Shown here: piece by piece, positions 41,101 through 56,100 of the stretch
Layout of the letters: each line of letters starts with the position of its first letter
Position numbering within the stretch: the stretch's first letter is position 1
NCBI GenBank assembly: GCA_963931925.1
Contig: OZ007567.1
Span: forward strand, 86,601,101-86,665,100
Origin: Onchidella celtica
Taxonomy: Eukaryota; Mollusca; Gastropoda; Systellommatophora; Onchidiidae
Length of the DNA: 64,000 nucleotides
Direction of reading: 5' to 3'
Translations under genes and position numbers: made by a program
The notes under the pieces: generated by a model
The model's database searches: none
Seen by the model: only the letters and a program-made list of their open reading frames with translations
Told to the model about the DNA's origin: nothing

Positions 41101-44100
41101 TAGCAGTGCAATTGGTTAAGTAGAGGGAAACTTTAAGACCTTTATTTAGGGTTAGACACTTCTTATGTGAAACACAAATTAAAATTTAAAATAAAACTGG
41201 CTTTTTTTAAACAGTTTATGATCTCATGCATTATACTTTTCCGCCCATCAAAAGCATGGGAAATGTATTCATCAGGACACATAATTTCACACTAACCTGT
41301 AAAGTGCCAATTTCATTGAAACTTGACCATGAAGTTGAAACTTTACTTGTTATTCACAGATAATTAGGGCAGCTTTGTGACATCCTGTAAGCTCATATTT
41401 TCATATGTGCCAATATAACCCAAAAGGCAGGCATTTTTGGTTAGTGGGCAAAAAATTCAGCTAAGCTGGCCGTGAAATTAAAGAAAATGTAAGTCAGAGC
41501 TTTCATTAATTTCTTACATAATAAAACGAACATAAAACAAAAATAACACGGGTTTTCAGATTGGGATGAAAGTGGATCCTTGTTATAAATGCAACCATTA
41601 TGCTGGATGGTTCACTCGTGGTGGCTCTCCATACTCACTGAGCATGAATCTGTGTGAGGGCTGGGTAGTAATGGGTCTGTGATTGGCTTCGGTGGAGGGG
41701 GAAGGGTTGCACAGACATCAGAATCTTTAGTGTGCTAGAAAAAAAAAATAAGGGGGTGAAGGTCTTTGTTCCTTGAGGGCATCACTTAAAGCCGTTAACC
41801 CTAAAAAAAAACAAAAAAACCAGACTATATCCGATCCTTGGGGATCATGTCAGTTGTTGATCTTCACAGTTCATGATAAAAAAACAACAGAAACAAAAAA
41901 CAGCACAACAAAATTTAAACAATAACATAGCAACTAGAAAAGGACTGCTGATCATTTCATGGATAATAAAGATGTCAGGTATTCAAGTGCAGAGGCAAAA
42001 GTTTTGAGGACTTGCATCAAGAATACTACCTACCAAGTGCGCAGGTATGAATATCTTTTAATCCTACTGGCATTGGTGAGAAAAAAATCAGGTAAGCATT
42101 TTAAACAGAGTAGTTGTCTCCACAGAACACATCATTAACTTGCAGAGCTAGGAGAGTCATATGATATATTCAGGAGAGAATTTCTTAAGTTTATCGGTGT
42201 AGCAGAGGAAATATACATTGGCCTTTTACAAAATCACTGGTATGAAACCCATCCACTCTGGCTCAGGAACAAGTTTGTGCATCAAACTGGATGCAAGTAT
42301 AGTCTAAGCCCTCTCGTGAGTAAGGCCTGGCGCGCACTATCCCGTTTTGCCTGCTGCACGGTGTGCAAAGCAGATTTTTGCTGCCTTGGCAAAGGGATTT
42401 ACTGTGCTGCAAGCCAAGCGAAAGATTGCTTGCATGTTAATTTTATCATAGTGCGCGCCAGGCCTTAACAGTTCAATTATTTTGTGCGTTTTGCATATTA
42501 TTCCTTGACTGTGTCTATTTGCATACTCTTACATAGCCACGAATATCGGCAAACCATATTTTACTTCTCCATGCCAAATTTCAGAAAGATCCACTCAGTA
42601 GTTTTCAAGTCTATTCATCACAAAGGACTATGGTTTCTTGACTGGTTATTCTTATGTCTATTACTATTACCATTATTATCCTGTTGTATGTGTAATGAAT
42701 CACTACATAGTCTGACACAACATGTCAGAACACTCAAATATGACATTAGAATATCTTCTTAACATTCTTAAGTATATTTTCTGTGTGGTCTGAGAAACCT
42801 CTCAGCTACTCATCCATTTCACAGCCTTCAATCTGAACTTCTAATTATTCTTATAGGAAAGTCAATCACACTTGAGCTCTGAGCTGTATGGGAAAAGTTT
42901 GAAGGCTGACTAAGTGTTAACCTGTCCCCAGATTTGGCAGCAAATATGATGTCATCTTTTCTTGCCATGGTTCCTCAACTCGGATCATTCTCCCCTCCCC
43001 CGAAACCCCAACCCATTTGCCATTTCTCTGCCCATTATTCTTCATGTCCAACATGGCAGTCAATCTATTTTGTTTAACGTTTAACAAATAGCTATCACTT
43101 CATTTCAGCACAGAATTGTAACTGCCGTGGGTGATTCTGCATCACTGGATAAAAATACCACACATAAATAACATCAATAACTCCCAAGAAAATTAAGAAA
43201 ATATTAATATTATAAAATTGGCATGTTTACTCTAACTCCAGAATTTAAAACATAAAAAAAGAGGGTAGTATATCCCCAGCTCATGGTGTAAATGTCCAAA
43301 AGAGAGAGGCAAATATTCCTTGTTTGGTTATGAACGAGGCCAGCATGAGACAAGCTGAAAAGAAGACAACCATATTCAACAGAGTATATTGATTTCCCAA
43401 GAGCCTCAAAGCAAAGTATGCCAACTCTGTCCTCTGGTTATATAAGCTCTTCCATCAATCCAGTTAGCATCTGGAAGATAAGGAGGCAGCTGTACAAGTT
43501 TCACATTCAACTTTTCCAAAGAATTAAGACAAGATTCATCTTTTGAAGGCATGGTAATGAAACTTTACAAAATCTGAAATCTTAAAAGAATAAAGAATCA
43601 TCATGAACCTCCTGTAAAAACTGGAGCCCATGTTCAGTGTCTGTGCTCACACGACTCTTTCTGCTTCACACATATCTCAGATATCCTAAAAAAGATAATT
43701 TATGGATCTGTCAAGAAAACAACCATGTCAGCACTGTACACAATTCCAGTATCTGTCAGAAGGATTGCATCTCTAGGTCCACAGCTGCTTCTGATCCAGG
43801 GTAAGTTGAATGGGGCACAAAATGTGGAGGTTTTAGGAACAAAAAAAAAGATGGCCAATACATTTTCAAAGGATACTATACTTTGAAAAAACTAACAAAA
43901 TGAATAAAACGAGACTGGGCAACAGAACAATGGAAACTGTAACATTGAACGGTGTGAACCTGTGGTATGGAGAAAGAGGAGGATGTTTTTCAGCATCTTG
44001 ATAACAATTAACACCTGCTGCCACGGTGAAAGAAAAATTAAGTACTGCCTCTCTTATGGGGACGGTGACAGAATGACCTGACAGAGCCTTTCTCTTCAAA

Positions 44101-47100
44101 TTTACAGAAATACATAAAACTTTCCTTTTATATTTTGTTAAAAGCTAACAACCCAATGTTTATCCAAATCACCGTGAGGAGAGAAAGTTTTATTACAAAA
44201 CAGTGATAAGGATGCACATGCACAGATTATCTTATAATCCTCTTCCAGGTCCAATCCACACCAATATTAAGTCAAAAACTGACTAAAGGGGATCCCTGGC
44301 CTCCAAATGGACAATGATAAAGTCATTGTCAAAATACATCACTATTTAAAGACAATTTTCCCAAAGCCATTTTTCTAAACATTTATTAACTGTATGAAAC
44401 AATTATTATAGATGACTTTATTTTGAAAGATGCATCTCTGACAAACATTCTTCAGACATGATTTTTCTCAAGAGTGTAAATTTCATTTTATTTATTATAA
44501 TAACAATATTAAAGATAATAATAAATGAATATGTCATGCATTTTCTGAGATTTCTACCCTGCATTCCACTTCTGAGGCAGAAACTTTGTGGTGCGTGAAC
44601 AAAATTTCTCGTCAAATTAAAAATTAAAAAAAAGAAAAAAATATCATCAGAGTCTTAGAATCATCATCAAAGATAAATATGTTCTTATGCATTACCAATG
44701 AAGATTCCTGTATACATATTTCCTGAGTCCGATTACAAACATTTTTTGTGACAATGAATGCCAGAAATCAACGAAATGTCTGTCAGAAAAGATTTGTATC
44801 CTGACCCTGGAACTCAGAAACCGCAGGCAGCTGAAACTAGTTTGCACACAAAAATGTAAATCCTTACAGTGCCAGGTAAAGGGTATAGAAGACTATTTCA
44901 GTCAAACCAGAGAGCCTACAATAAAGAGAGCTCTCTCTTCGCCCGGATGCGCGAATCTAGGTCAACAGCTGATTGTTTAAATTGGCGCGGTATACAAAGC
45001 GAACATGGCTCCGGTAAGCGTGAAGTGCCAGTGGTGTTCAGCTGTTAACTGTTCAAATTCCAGACTCAAGAGGCCTGATTTGAGTTTCTTTCGTTTTCCA
45101 AAGGACCCCGGAAAGTAAGATATTCATTATGCTTAATCATTCCCCGCAAATCGCCTTTTAAAACAAAAAATTATACATAAAAGGATGTAAAAAGTGCATC
45201 GCCTCATCAGTGTTACCTCAAGTGAACAGTATCACTCTAATGAGGACAGTAGTAGGGTTGCTGATGTAAACTTCGCATACTATAAATCATAACCTTAAGA
45301 CATTCAAGGAATACTGATTTATGCTGCACATGTTTTAATTTGTGAGTGTGTCTGATGATGAGTCATATCATATCAGCGCCACGGCGAGGAGTAAAGATGG
45401 TCAGAAGATAAGTGTAGATATTTAGCCCACTGTGGTAGGATGGGGAAGAATGTGTCTAATCGCCCGTGCGCACAGAGAATTAATATAAGGATGTTGTGGT
45501 AGATATGGGTTGTCAGCTTGCATGCAGATCAAGATAAGGTAGATCTACATATTGCATTAATGTTATTCCGTTTCACAAGGGCAAGACGATGGGTCATTAA
45601 CTGCAGACGTGCAGATCTAGATGGAAAGCCAGCGGATGCACTGCACAAGGGAAATGTATTGTGCGAGGAGCATTTTGAGGCATCTTGCTTCAGTACTAAA
45701 GCTGTCCATAACAAACGGCTTACTAAGTTGGCAGTGCCGACTATATTCAGTGTGCCAAATCCACCCACAAAAATGACACCCTCAAGGCCTCCTCCAAAAA
45801 CGAGAGACCCACCTATGCTTAATAACACTGTGTCGTCACCGGTTGTGACAGAAATAATTACACATACAGATCAACCTTCCAACTTGGAAAACACGAAACA
45901 AGAAATGACATTCCTCAGGCGGCGTTTAAAGGCTGAGCGCACACGAACGTGGCGTTTGCGCAAAAGACTGAATGCTAAACAAAAATGTGAGGATTGCGTC
46001 CCAGTGCACGAAAATGATCCAGACGTAATTCAGAATTTGCGAGTCATGCTTTCCAAATTTTTGTCACCTCCAGCTCTTGAGTTCGTTATGACCCAAGTCC
46101 GTGTTTCGAACGTATGTGTGAAAGGTAGGAGATGGGCAAATACAGACAAAAGCTATGCTTTGTCAATATACCATGCTTCTCGCAAGGCTTATAAGCTTCT
46201 GCAAAAGCTTTTTAAATTGCCATCGCCACAGACACTGTCCAAAGCTATGAAGAACCTTCACATTAAAGCTGGGATCTGTTCAAACTTGATGCAGCTCTTT
46301 CAGATCAAAGTTGCAGCCATGATACCTCAAGAAAGAATATACTTCCCTGCAGTACAATCCGTTGGATGACGAGGTCGAGGGCTTTGAGGACTACGGCCAC
46401 CTAGGTCGTTCACAAAAACCTGCCAACCAAGCTCTCCTCTTCATGGTTAGAGGTATCTCTGCCAAATGGAAGCAACCTATCGCATACATGCTGTCCAGTG
46501 GACCGGTGAAAGCAACATTGTTGCTAGATCTCTTAATGGAGACGATACGCAACGTCATCTCCCTTGGACTTGTGCCAAAGCTTGTGATATGTGATCAAGG
46601 CAGTAACAATAGGGCAATGTTTAAAAGCTTACAAGTCACACAGCAGAAGCCATATTTCACTTATGACAACCACAAAATCTTTACACTGTACGATCCACCT
46701 CATCTGCTGAAAAGCATTCGAAATAATTTCAAGCTTTACGGCTTCACCGTTGATGGCAGACATATTTCATGGCAACATATAGTCAAGTTTTACGAAGCAG
46801 ATTCAAAGTTGCCCATTAGAATGGCCCCCAAACTCACTGCCAGACACATATCAATGCCACCCTTCAGCCACCTCCGCGTCAGTCTTGCTGCCCAGGTTCT
46901 AAGCCACAGTGTGGCAGCTGGCATGACCGCCATGGCCACCTTAGGAGGACTAGAACCAGAGGCTGTCCACACTGCTCAGTTTGTTGAGAACATTGACCAG
47001 CTCTTCAACTGTTTTAACAGTGGCAGTTTAAAGAGTAAAAATGTCATGGGGCATGCCATGTCTCCAACGTCAACCCACATCGCTTTCTTGGAGCAAAAGA

Positions 47101-50100
47101 GAGACTGGTTGGAAAAAGTAAAATGCAATAATTCAAGTGGGTCACTGCCATGCATAGATGGGTGGAAGCTTGCCATTACTTGTTTAATGCAATTTTGGGA
47201 AGAGATGAGAACCAATTATGCATTCCACTTTTTGCTAACAGACCGGCTCAACCAGGATTGTATTGAAAACATGTTTTCTATCATTCGTGGGAAAGGAGGA
47301 CACAGATACAATCCAGACCCATACCAATTCAGAGCATCTCTTCGACAAGCCATGGTTGATTTGTTGATGACCACCAGCAATCGCCAGAACTGCAAGGATG
47401 ATTTGGATACCTTTTTATTCTCACTGGACAATATTGCTTCTAAAGGTGCTAACATCACAATCAAAACGCGCTTGCAGCAAGATGTTCCAAAACGCATCCA
47501 AAAATTAATGGTGCCGTCTGCAATGCCTTCACTCACACTGGCAGAGAGCAACATCATCACATACATAGCAGGATATGTTGTCACCAAACTTACGCCTCTG
47601 GTATGTCCAGCCTGTGTGGACCTTGTCGTGGGTGTGAAGGATCCAGCCTCCGATAAACAGATTTTTGTAGATGCCAAAGGCTTCCAGGGTTGTAAGAACG
47701 GTGGCCTTCAAGTCCCAAGCCCTGTACTTCTCTCTGCAATGGAGGCTATGGAAGAAACATTTCGGCATATCATTCCCGACTCTCTTCATATTACTGGTTT
47801 ACGGGCCATGCTCCTTCGACAGTTGGTGGTGACAAAGAATGTAGATAGACTTGTGTGCACTAGTGAGCATGGATGCGATCTGCAGTTCTACGTCGTAAAT
47901 CTGTTTGCGAACATCAGGCTTCACCATCACATCAGAGAGAAAACTGAGAAGGTGGCAACAGAAAAGAAAGGTGAAAAGAGACAACGAAAAGCTGTGGTCT
48001 TCAGCCACCAGTAACATGTACAACTTTTAGTTGTACCTTCATGCATAATGGGACCCTGCTGATGGTATGTTTTGCCTTATTATTCTGTTATGCCCATTTT
48101 TTCTGTAAGTTACTGCATTTTTATTTTAAAAACATATTGCCGACAATATTCCAACGCTGTTATAGATATTACATACATATAAATTAAATGTGTGGTACGT
48201 GTAATAACTTAAAGTATTGTGAGTTGTTGAAGGCCCGAATCGCCAGTCACCATCATAGATTGCCAGTTCATTGATAGTATTAGTCAGAGATATATTAACT
48301 AAAAATCTCTGGTATTAGTAGACCCCGCCACTCCTCTACCGTGAAAGGTACCGCGCTGATTTGTTTCGCAACCAGCGAGCCTGCGGTACGCGAGCGAATG
48401 CACTGTTGGCATGGACCCACGTAAGCAGTTACCGCTCTCTTTATTGTAGGCTCTCTGGTCAAACCAAGTCTCCTAAGGAACAGTACAACACATCCGGGCA
48501 CTTGTTGTTGGAAGGCCCAGGGATCCCCCCTGACAATTCACATCATTCAGGCATGCAGTGTCACACTGGACTGATTCAGTCTCACAGTAAAGTGCTACAA
48601 ATTTTTTAATGCTGAAATCTCAATCCATGACATACATCTTTGTTGCCATCTCATCTCTAAGATGTTTGACAGAAATAATGCAAATGACAAGACAACTGTG
48701 CTCACTCCAATTATCACTGATCTTAATTCACATACGATTTTGTTCTACCATGCTATGATTCATGGGTTAAGAGATGACACATAAATCCACGCCACTAGCA
48801 TGTGCACACAATTATGTTGGTCCATCAGCTCTGAAGACATAGCACTGAAGGATCCCCTGCTAAATGTCAAACGACAGTAAAAACACTCCCAGTGCAGACA
48901 AAAATTACACTTAGGAGTGAAGGATCAGCGGTGCTTTGGAACTGCTTTCATCTCAGACATGATGTCTTGGTCTCTCTGGGGAGTCAGAAACCTGACTGTT
49001 TGAAGATGACTTTCCAAGAGGTAAAATATACACAAATGCCCAATAAATGTTTCAAAAAGAAAGAACTCCGTAGACATTATGGTCTTTACACTGGCCCCTG
49101 CTGATTCAGATCCATTGAACATCTGAACCTCGATTATCTTAAGTACCACACCAAAAAGAGAAGACAATGCTTGCTTCTGTTTCCACAAATGCTTCTTTAT
49201 CACACTACCTTTCCACTGCTGAATCAATACTCACACACATTTACTAAAGAAAATAAAACAAATATGATCAAGCTCTGGACAAGGTCCTTTTCAATTTTTT
49301 GATGTGATTACTATTTCAGCATAAATTTACTGTTAAACTTTCCTCACACAAAGCTCTGGGAGATATCCATGTGCTCGATACTGTTATCAAATTTTAAGAA
49401 ATATGAACACTGAACATCTGCATTTTGTTGGAAAGATAGAGATTCGCTACTGAATAAAATTCAGTTTTTCTAAAAAGTCCTCCAAACGCACATCTTAAAA
49501 ATATATGAGAGGAATGCATGAACATGCCAAGCCAACACACTTTGCGTATATTATTATTTCATGCGCAATACTTTCAGCAAATGTGTTTAAAATACTGCTG
49601 CAAGAACATGTTCTGCACAGGTTTTCCAAGGAAGGGGTGTTCCAATCTACTGCAGTCAAGCTCTCAATATGAAGTGTATTGCCATGCACAGTCAGCTGAC
49701 AGAATTATAAAGCAAAAGTCAGCTCCAAATATGATTTAAAAACTACCACAAGAATTCTCAAGGTCAGCTACACCAATAAAGACTGACATCCCAGGTTATT
49801 CTCACAATACAGTGCAAAAACTTCAGATGCTGTGTTGGAGCTTGTTATCTCAGTGACACTCATACTGTTGGTGTCGTGAAATGATGCTATTCACTTAGTT
49901 CATGTTCCTACACATTGAAATTCATGAAGACACACAAGCATGCAGATTTGTTATTTGTAAGAAAAAAAAAAAATCTCTCAGATGTTTCCCTTGGGCAATT
50001 TTGAGGCTCAGCTTAGCTGTAGGACTTCTTACATCACACACACACACAAAAAATAGCATTAACTCCATTTATAATATGAAGTAATTGGCGACAGGGCATC

Positions 50101-53100
50101 TCGGACAGTAAATTGTTATGCCAATAAAATAAAAAGTCACAGCGACAGGAAATTTCATCTTGTGCCTTGCCCTCCGAACAACTATTATATTTAAATCATT
50201 TTTTTAAATGAGATCTGTTTTGGATAAGATCATTTGAAAGAGACCTGCCAAATCACTTCTTAAACATAGATTCATGTTATGATGTACATTTGAGTCTGCA
50301 ACTAATCAATCACATTTCACCCACACAGAAGACTTCCTGTTTCATTGAAATTTCATGAGATGCCACACTACAAGCAGGGAAATAAGCTGTCCCCCAGAGA
50401 AACTCTGCTACATATGACAGACATATGACCAGGACTGGCTTTATTAATTTGCCACAGTAAGACCAGAGCAAAGCTTGGGTGGTATCATACCATGCAAGAA
50501 TGCAAAGATGGTGGGGCCAAACTATATCAATTCTTTAGATAAATAGCAACATTTCTCCTTCAACAGTAACAAACCCAATAGAAACATGGGTTGCAGAAGT
50601 GCATATATCTTTGACACCTTCCTTTTACTAAACTTCAGCCAATCTATGAACTAGTAGATAAGAAATTTCAACTCGTTATCTGCACTACCTTATATTCTAT
50701 TTGGATTTGCCATGATAATAGATATCTTAAAGTTTGTTTACAACAACAAACCTACATGGCAAAAGGCTACTGTCAAATATGATGAGTTTATGAATGAATA
50801 ATGAAGACACCGAAGATATCAATATTTACAAAATGAGTGCTGTTAGACCTTGAGGGATAATCAACACTGACAAATGCAAGTCTTCTTATGATCACAACAA
50901 CGGACTTGACTACAATAATCCAGCTCTGACTTAAATAAACTGGAATCGTTTTCTGTTAATCTAGCCTTCACTAAACTGGAAGCACTTTGTGTATTTCTGG
51001 GACTTACAGAAGCTCAGGAATTTTTATTAAGCAGGTATGTGTCACATGAACAAACTGCATGCTTGAATGATGCAGAATCAGCCAAGGACCTATACTTACA
51101 TTACATTCAGTTTTTGGGTTGGGGTTCAAGGAGGTTGTTTGGGGCCTCACTGATGTAGAGTGGAGTGAACATTGGTCTGATTCATTTGTGCTCTGGACAG
51201 TAAACAAAGCAACAGAACCCAATATTACTGCGTTGTATTGTCTAATAATAATAATCCCTATCATTACAGGGCACATGAGCCAGCAAATGCAGCAGAATTT
51301 CATGACTGCAGAGATTCACTTCTCCTGCCAATAGCTGAAATGTCTGACCATGAAAAGAATGCTGTATAGAAAACAACTGACAAATCATGAAACATAAGAA
51401 ATCAGACATGAGTGAAGCACCATTTACATGTACACATGTACAATAAGAAACAGTAAGACAAAATGCCTTAAAGATGTCTTTTAAATCCTGGGGATAAATT
51501 CTCATTTTCTGTCAAGAACAAATACATTTCCGGTAATTTAACCAAGGTACTGAAGTTAAAATATATGTAACTTTCATTCAGGAAAGAATAAGATGTTAGA
51601 ACAAGGTTTAATGAAAGCCAGAATAACACATCCACTGAAAACTGTGAGTAAGGCAGAAATGTTTTAAAACAAACTGTACATTTGGTGCAGAAAGTTTGGT
51701 CAAGGTTTGGTCAGAATAATAAAGTATAATAGCTTGTTGAGTGCAAATACAGATTAGTGTGCATAGGCTGTAGCAGTCAGCACAAAATTTCTGTCACTTA
51801 CATCACACTTAATCTTATTGGCCTGAGCATTAACCGCTAAACGGTCAGAACTGGTGGTTTCAAACTGTCCTTGTGGTGTAGTTATGGGGACATTAGATAC
51901 TCCACCTGTTGGTATTGGGGTGGGTGATTGGGTTGGGATTATGGGTGAGATAGGATAGGGGGTGGATAAGGCAGGCCGGGTGGTTGTCAATCGTGTGGAA
52001 GTAGACACAGTGCTAGAAAACGGTGGTGTGACAGAACTCATGGGCCTTCCAGTGGTGACTAAGGAGGCTGTGGGACAGGCCTGCACAGTGGACACACTCT
52101 AGAAGATTGGCAAGCACATATGTCAAATTGAAGACACTGCAGCAACTCCACTGCAGGCTTTATAAAATTATCTCACTATGTCAAAATTGCTCTCAAAAAA
52201 AAAAAAAAAGTAAAGTAGCAATATATTTGAAAATAAAAAATATCCACATCTTCATACATAACTAAACTCCCTGACTTTCCTGACTGACCCTACACAGACA
52301 TCTCTGAACACATACTAACCTGATGTCTTTTATTTTCTCAGGAATTGTAACAGATGATGGTTAAAATAAAAGGAATTACATTTAAGTTTCTTCTAAACAC
52401 AGCTTCTTGCATATTGACTTCACAAATGCTGGTGTGATCTCTTGTTGTGAAACATGCAATACTGACAGGGCTTCTTAAGAAATGGAGGGGCATATGACAA
52501 GGTAACCGGCTGGGTAGAAGTTTAAGAATTCCTCTGTATTTCAAATCCCAACTTGATGGGGACAAAGCTGTTCAGATTGTATAACCAAAATAAAGTCAAC
52601 CAAAATGAGTCATAAATGTAATAACTATCTCTGGCAGTGTCACTTGGTGATGTACTTACCAGTATTTCAAATCATTTTAATGGTGATAAATTTATCATCT
52701 GTCCCAAAAAATCAAGAAGGGGTTCTGCTAGAAGGTGATTCACAAAGTCAGTGTGACATTTAGAATTTAGAAATTGACAGGAAAGAGCTGAATCTATGCT
52801 GACAGATATTTACTTTCAGCATACTTTGTCTTGCTTTCCAAACTACCAGTGGACATCTGCCGGGATCACTCTTAATAATGCTCAGCGACGTGCAATGACG
52901 GGATAGAGATAAAATTTATATGGCAGTAATAAAATTGACACAAAAAATAAGTTACATCAAAGATGACTCTTGAAGGGGTAAAATGGACTGAATAGTGTAT
53001 TGCTGAAATGGGATTCAAAACATGTTTCACTGTACCTGGTGCTAGCTATATTGTCTAGAGAACAAACAAAAAACAAAAAAATAAACAACATGGAACATAG

Positions 53101-56100
53101 CAAATTGCAATTCACATAGAGCATCTCATTGTTACCACTGCAGTCACTATTTAAAAAGCATGCATTAGCAGTTCAATGAACAAATACACAACAGTCTGTT
53201 GCAAACAATCAACACATAATCACTGGTGTGGGGACATCTTTGTTTTCAAACATTCCCTGTCACTGGCATTTTTGCTCCTGTGCAGCAAACTTGAATATAG
53301 GAGAAACACCGCTTTTGCCTATAAATAATACATTACCACAGCTATGCTGTATTTTAAACAACATTAGACATTTGCAGTGTGGCATTTTCAATCACTCAGT
53401 CTACCTCCAGGAATTTAAGTATCTGTATGCCAACCTTTATTCCTATTATGCTTCCTGTAGAAATTTCAAAATCAGAGTTACGTGGATAGAAATATACTTT
53501 CCTTACTTGACCAGTTGGGCAATGGCTAATTTTCTTTCTCACTGTTAGGGCCAGGTGAAATCTGCCACACAATGGCAGAGTGACGTAACTTATAGCCTGG
53601 CGTTTTTCTACTTTATTGTTTCTATGAACTTGTCTCACACTGAATTCTTTTATGTCAAAGTCAGATAGATGTATCTCCTACCCAAATAGTAGTTTCTAGT
53701 GTGGCAGAGCAACATTTATCTATGTAGGCTGGCTATGCCAAACAAATTTTTTGTTGTTTCTTCTCAAAACTATGAAATGGGCACACAAGTCACTCTGCCT
53801 CTACCAAGCAGAAATATTCTTTACTTTTATTTTGGCATTTGCTGCGGTTCTGGCATGCCCCTATTATTATTCCCTTGCCCCTGCTTAGGGCAGGGATGGG
53901 GTGTCATTTATTGTTTGGGAGGGAGTTAACAGATGTACTTACATGTGTCTATGTTTATGAGAGCATTTTTCTTCTCGCGTCTAATAACATGTCATAAGTT
54001 TGTCAATGTCATGAGAAAGTTTAAGTTGACTTACAATTTGAAATGCCAACAGATGGATACTGCAAACAATGTTACTTCACTCGGGATATTTCATTGATCA
54101 AGAACGCTACTGCCTCTGATTCAGATATATTTAAAAACAAAAGGTCAAGGTAAAGACAGAGATATGTTGTGTTATTTGGGAATGCCGTCGTAGAAGTTTA
54201 AAAACTGGTAGATAAGATAGTACCTGTGCTTCCTCGTCTTTTCCTTCAAGCGCCTATGTCATATTCTCTAGATAAGGTGAACTTGTCAAGTATTTTACTT
54301 GACTACTAGGCTATGTTTATGGTGGCTTTATCAAGCTCTTAGTTAACATAAGCATAACTAATTTTTTCTGGCAATAGCAAAGTTTTTGGCACATACAAAC
54401 AAGGTTAGACTAAATTAATTGTGCTATTGAGAATTCACAAAAACTTTCCCCAAATCTTATTCTTGTACTGGCTTACATAATAATAAAAAATCAAGACTTT
54501 TTAAATAATGTTACTGACAGCATTCTTTTTTTTTTTTCCACTCCTGAATAACCATAAATCAAGATTTCAAATTTTAATATGACTGTCAGCAAAATTTACA
54601 CAACATTCATGTCTCACATCTACCCCTAAAACACAACAAAGAACATACATGCTGACAAACTTTACACTATCAATAAGAATTACAGTATTCCTTGTCACAC
54701 AATACTACACATTATGCGGCATAATTATTTATAGAACCAGCTGCCGCAGAAATATTTCTGGTTACTGTATATAAATGTTTTTGTCCTTCTCTGTGTAAAC
54801 TGTTTTGAATAATAAAAAAACAGACAGTTACTTACCGATCTCTGGCAATCTTCTCTGTCCCAGTGCTGGCGGTACCAGTCAAGACCATCGGAGCATCTAC
54901 CAATGGTGTTGCACCACCGACAATCAAATTGTACACCCACATGTTTCACACATGTATCACAATTGTTGAGTACATTGCATGCTGCAGGGAAAAAAAAAAA
55001 CAGTAGTGGCAATTTGCTTCATGCTGCAAAAATACTCAACTAGGCATTTTTTGTGATCACGTTACATGAAAGTTATTGTGGCCATTTCGCCAACGAAAAC
55101 TCTAAAATCCAAAATAGAGAACTAAATAAACTACTCTGGCCAGTGGACATTCATCAGGCCAAAGCAATGGAAAAATTGTACTAATTTTCAGTTTTAGAAC
55201 TTATCGAATAGTTTTCTCGTTGTTTGAATCTATCAAGGTGCTCTGCAAAACATAAGTGCCCCACGGCTGTTCTTCGACGTGCTTTTAGTTTCCCGTTGGA
55301 GGCTGGGTCAAAAGCAGTCAAAAGATCAATCATGCCCCACTGTGCCCACTGATGCTGTCGGCTTACCACTAGTTAGAACTTTTTTAAACAGTCACAAGCA
55401 AGATAGAACACAGTGCATACTTCTAATAAAGTGAACATCATAAACTCAAATTTGTGAATTTTTCTCTTGTATAAATTTTAAATGTTTGACACTGATCTGT
55501 GAAGAATAAAAGAAAAGAAAAGAGTGGCGTAAAAATCCACTGTTTTTACTGAACATGTGCATCATTAAATAATTATTTCCAGCCGTAAGACTCCAGGGAT
55601 TGCCATAAAATTGATATTTTTGTAAAGGTGATTAATTATCTTCTCTGGTTCTATAAATCTGGACTGAGGCTCATCTCTCATTCAGTTGCAATTCATTTTC
55701 AAATATCCACATGGTCAAATTCAGAACGCTTGCTGACTCACAAGACACAGACAGAATATACCTGAGGTGTCTGTAACTTATGCAAACATCCAAGAATTGT
55801 GTACGATATCCCAAGCAGTATAGACATGAATAATAATACTAACACGAGCACACCATGAAGGAACGAGTAATCATGATCCAATGAATGACACCCCATGCCT
55901 GAACAAAATTACACCACTGACAACATGAAATAAATGTATATGATAAGTCTAGTATAATAACAGATAATCAAGAATCTTACGGCCACACCTCTGGTTTGTC
56001 ACAATCTTTACTAATTTCTGTTATTAACACAAATCAGAAGGAAAAAAAGTTGCACAAATTATGTTACATCAATACAACATAATACTGCAATTTATGCAAA

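Larger units (their letters stand above)
45005..48014 (+). pseudogene. P-element/THAP9-like transposase, frameshifted
   Basis: Exon 1 is 45005-45114 and encodes MAPVSVKCQWCSAVNCSNSR, then SFFRFPKDPGK. The intron is 45115-45579 (gtaaga...cacaag). The frame resumes at 45580 with KARRWVINCRRAD. The joined C2CH THAP zinc finger has CSAVNC, the invariant W, LCEEHF and the closing AVPT. A coiled-coil region follows (NTKQEMTFLRRRLKAERTRT). From about 46100 the P-element transposase core begins: GRRWANTDKSYALSIYHAS, LPSPQTLSKAM. The frame breaks near 46336. The remaining 550 codons (46362-48014) are intact and include CDQGSNN (Asp codon 46593-46595) and DCIENMFSIIRGK (Glu codon 46... see the separate CDS entry), the second and third members of the DDE/D triad. 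The segment expected to carry the first Asp is missing. Confidence 0.9.
44908..48457 (+). mobile_element. THAP-domain P-element DNA transposon, complete ends
   Basis: Perfect 24-bp terminal inverted repeats begin CAGAGAGCCTACAATAAAG (44908-44931 and, inverted, 48434-48457). They are flanked by a 7-bp direct repeat GTCAAAC at 44901-44907 and 48458-48464. P elements usually give 8 bp; an extra C on the right makes the exact edge ambiguous by one base. A shorter subterminal inverted pair (GTACCGC / GCGGTAC, about 48350-48393) lies near the right end. It contains a spliced, frameshifted transposase gene. It is inserted in the PLXDC intron in the opposite sense. Confidence 0.93.

Noticed and set aside
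46790-47789. Minus-strand ORFs within the transposase
   Set aside because: Antisense shadows of the P-element core.
55181-55369. Minus ORF with AFDPASNGKLKARRRTAVG
   Set aside because: Does not match PLXDC and has no supported splice sites or phase fit. Left unassigned.
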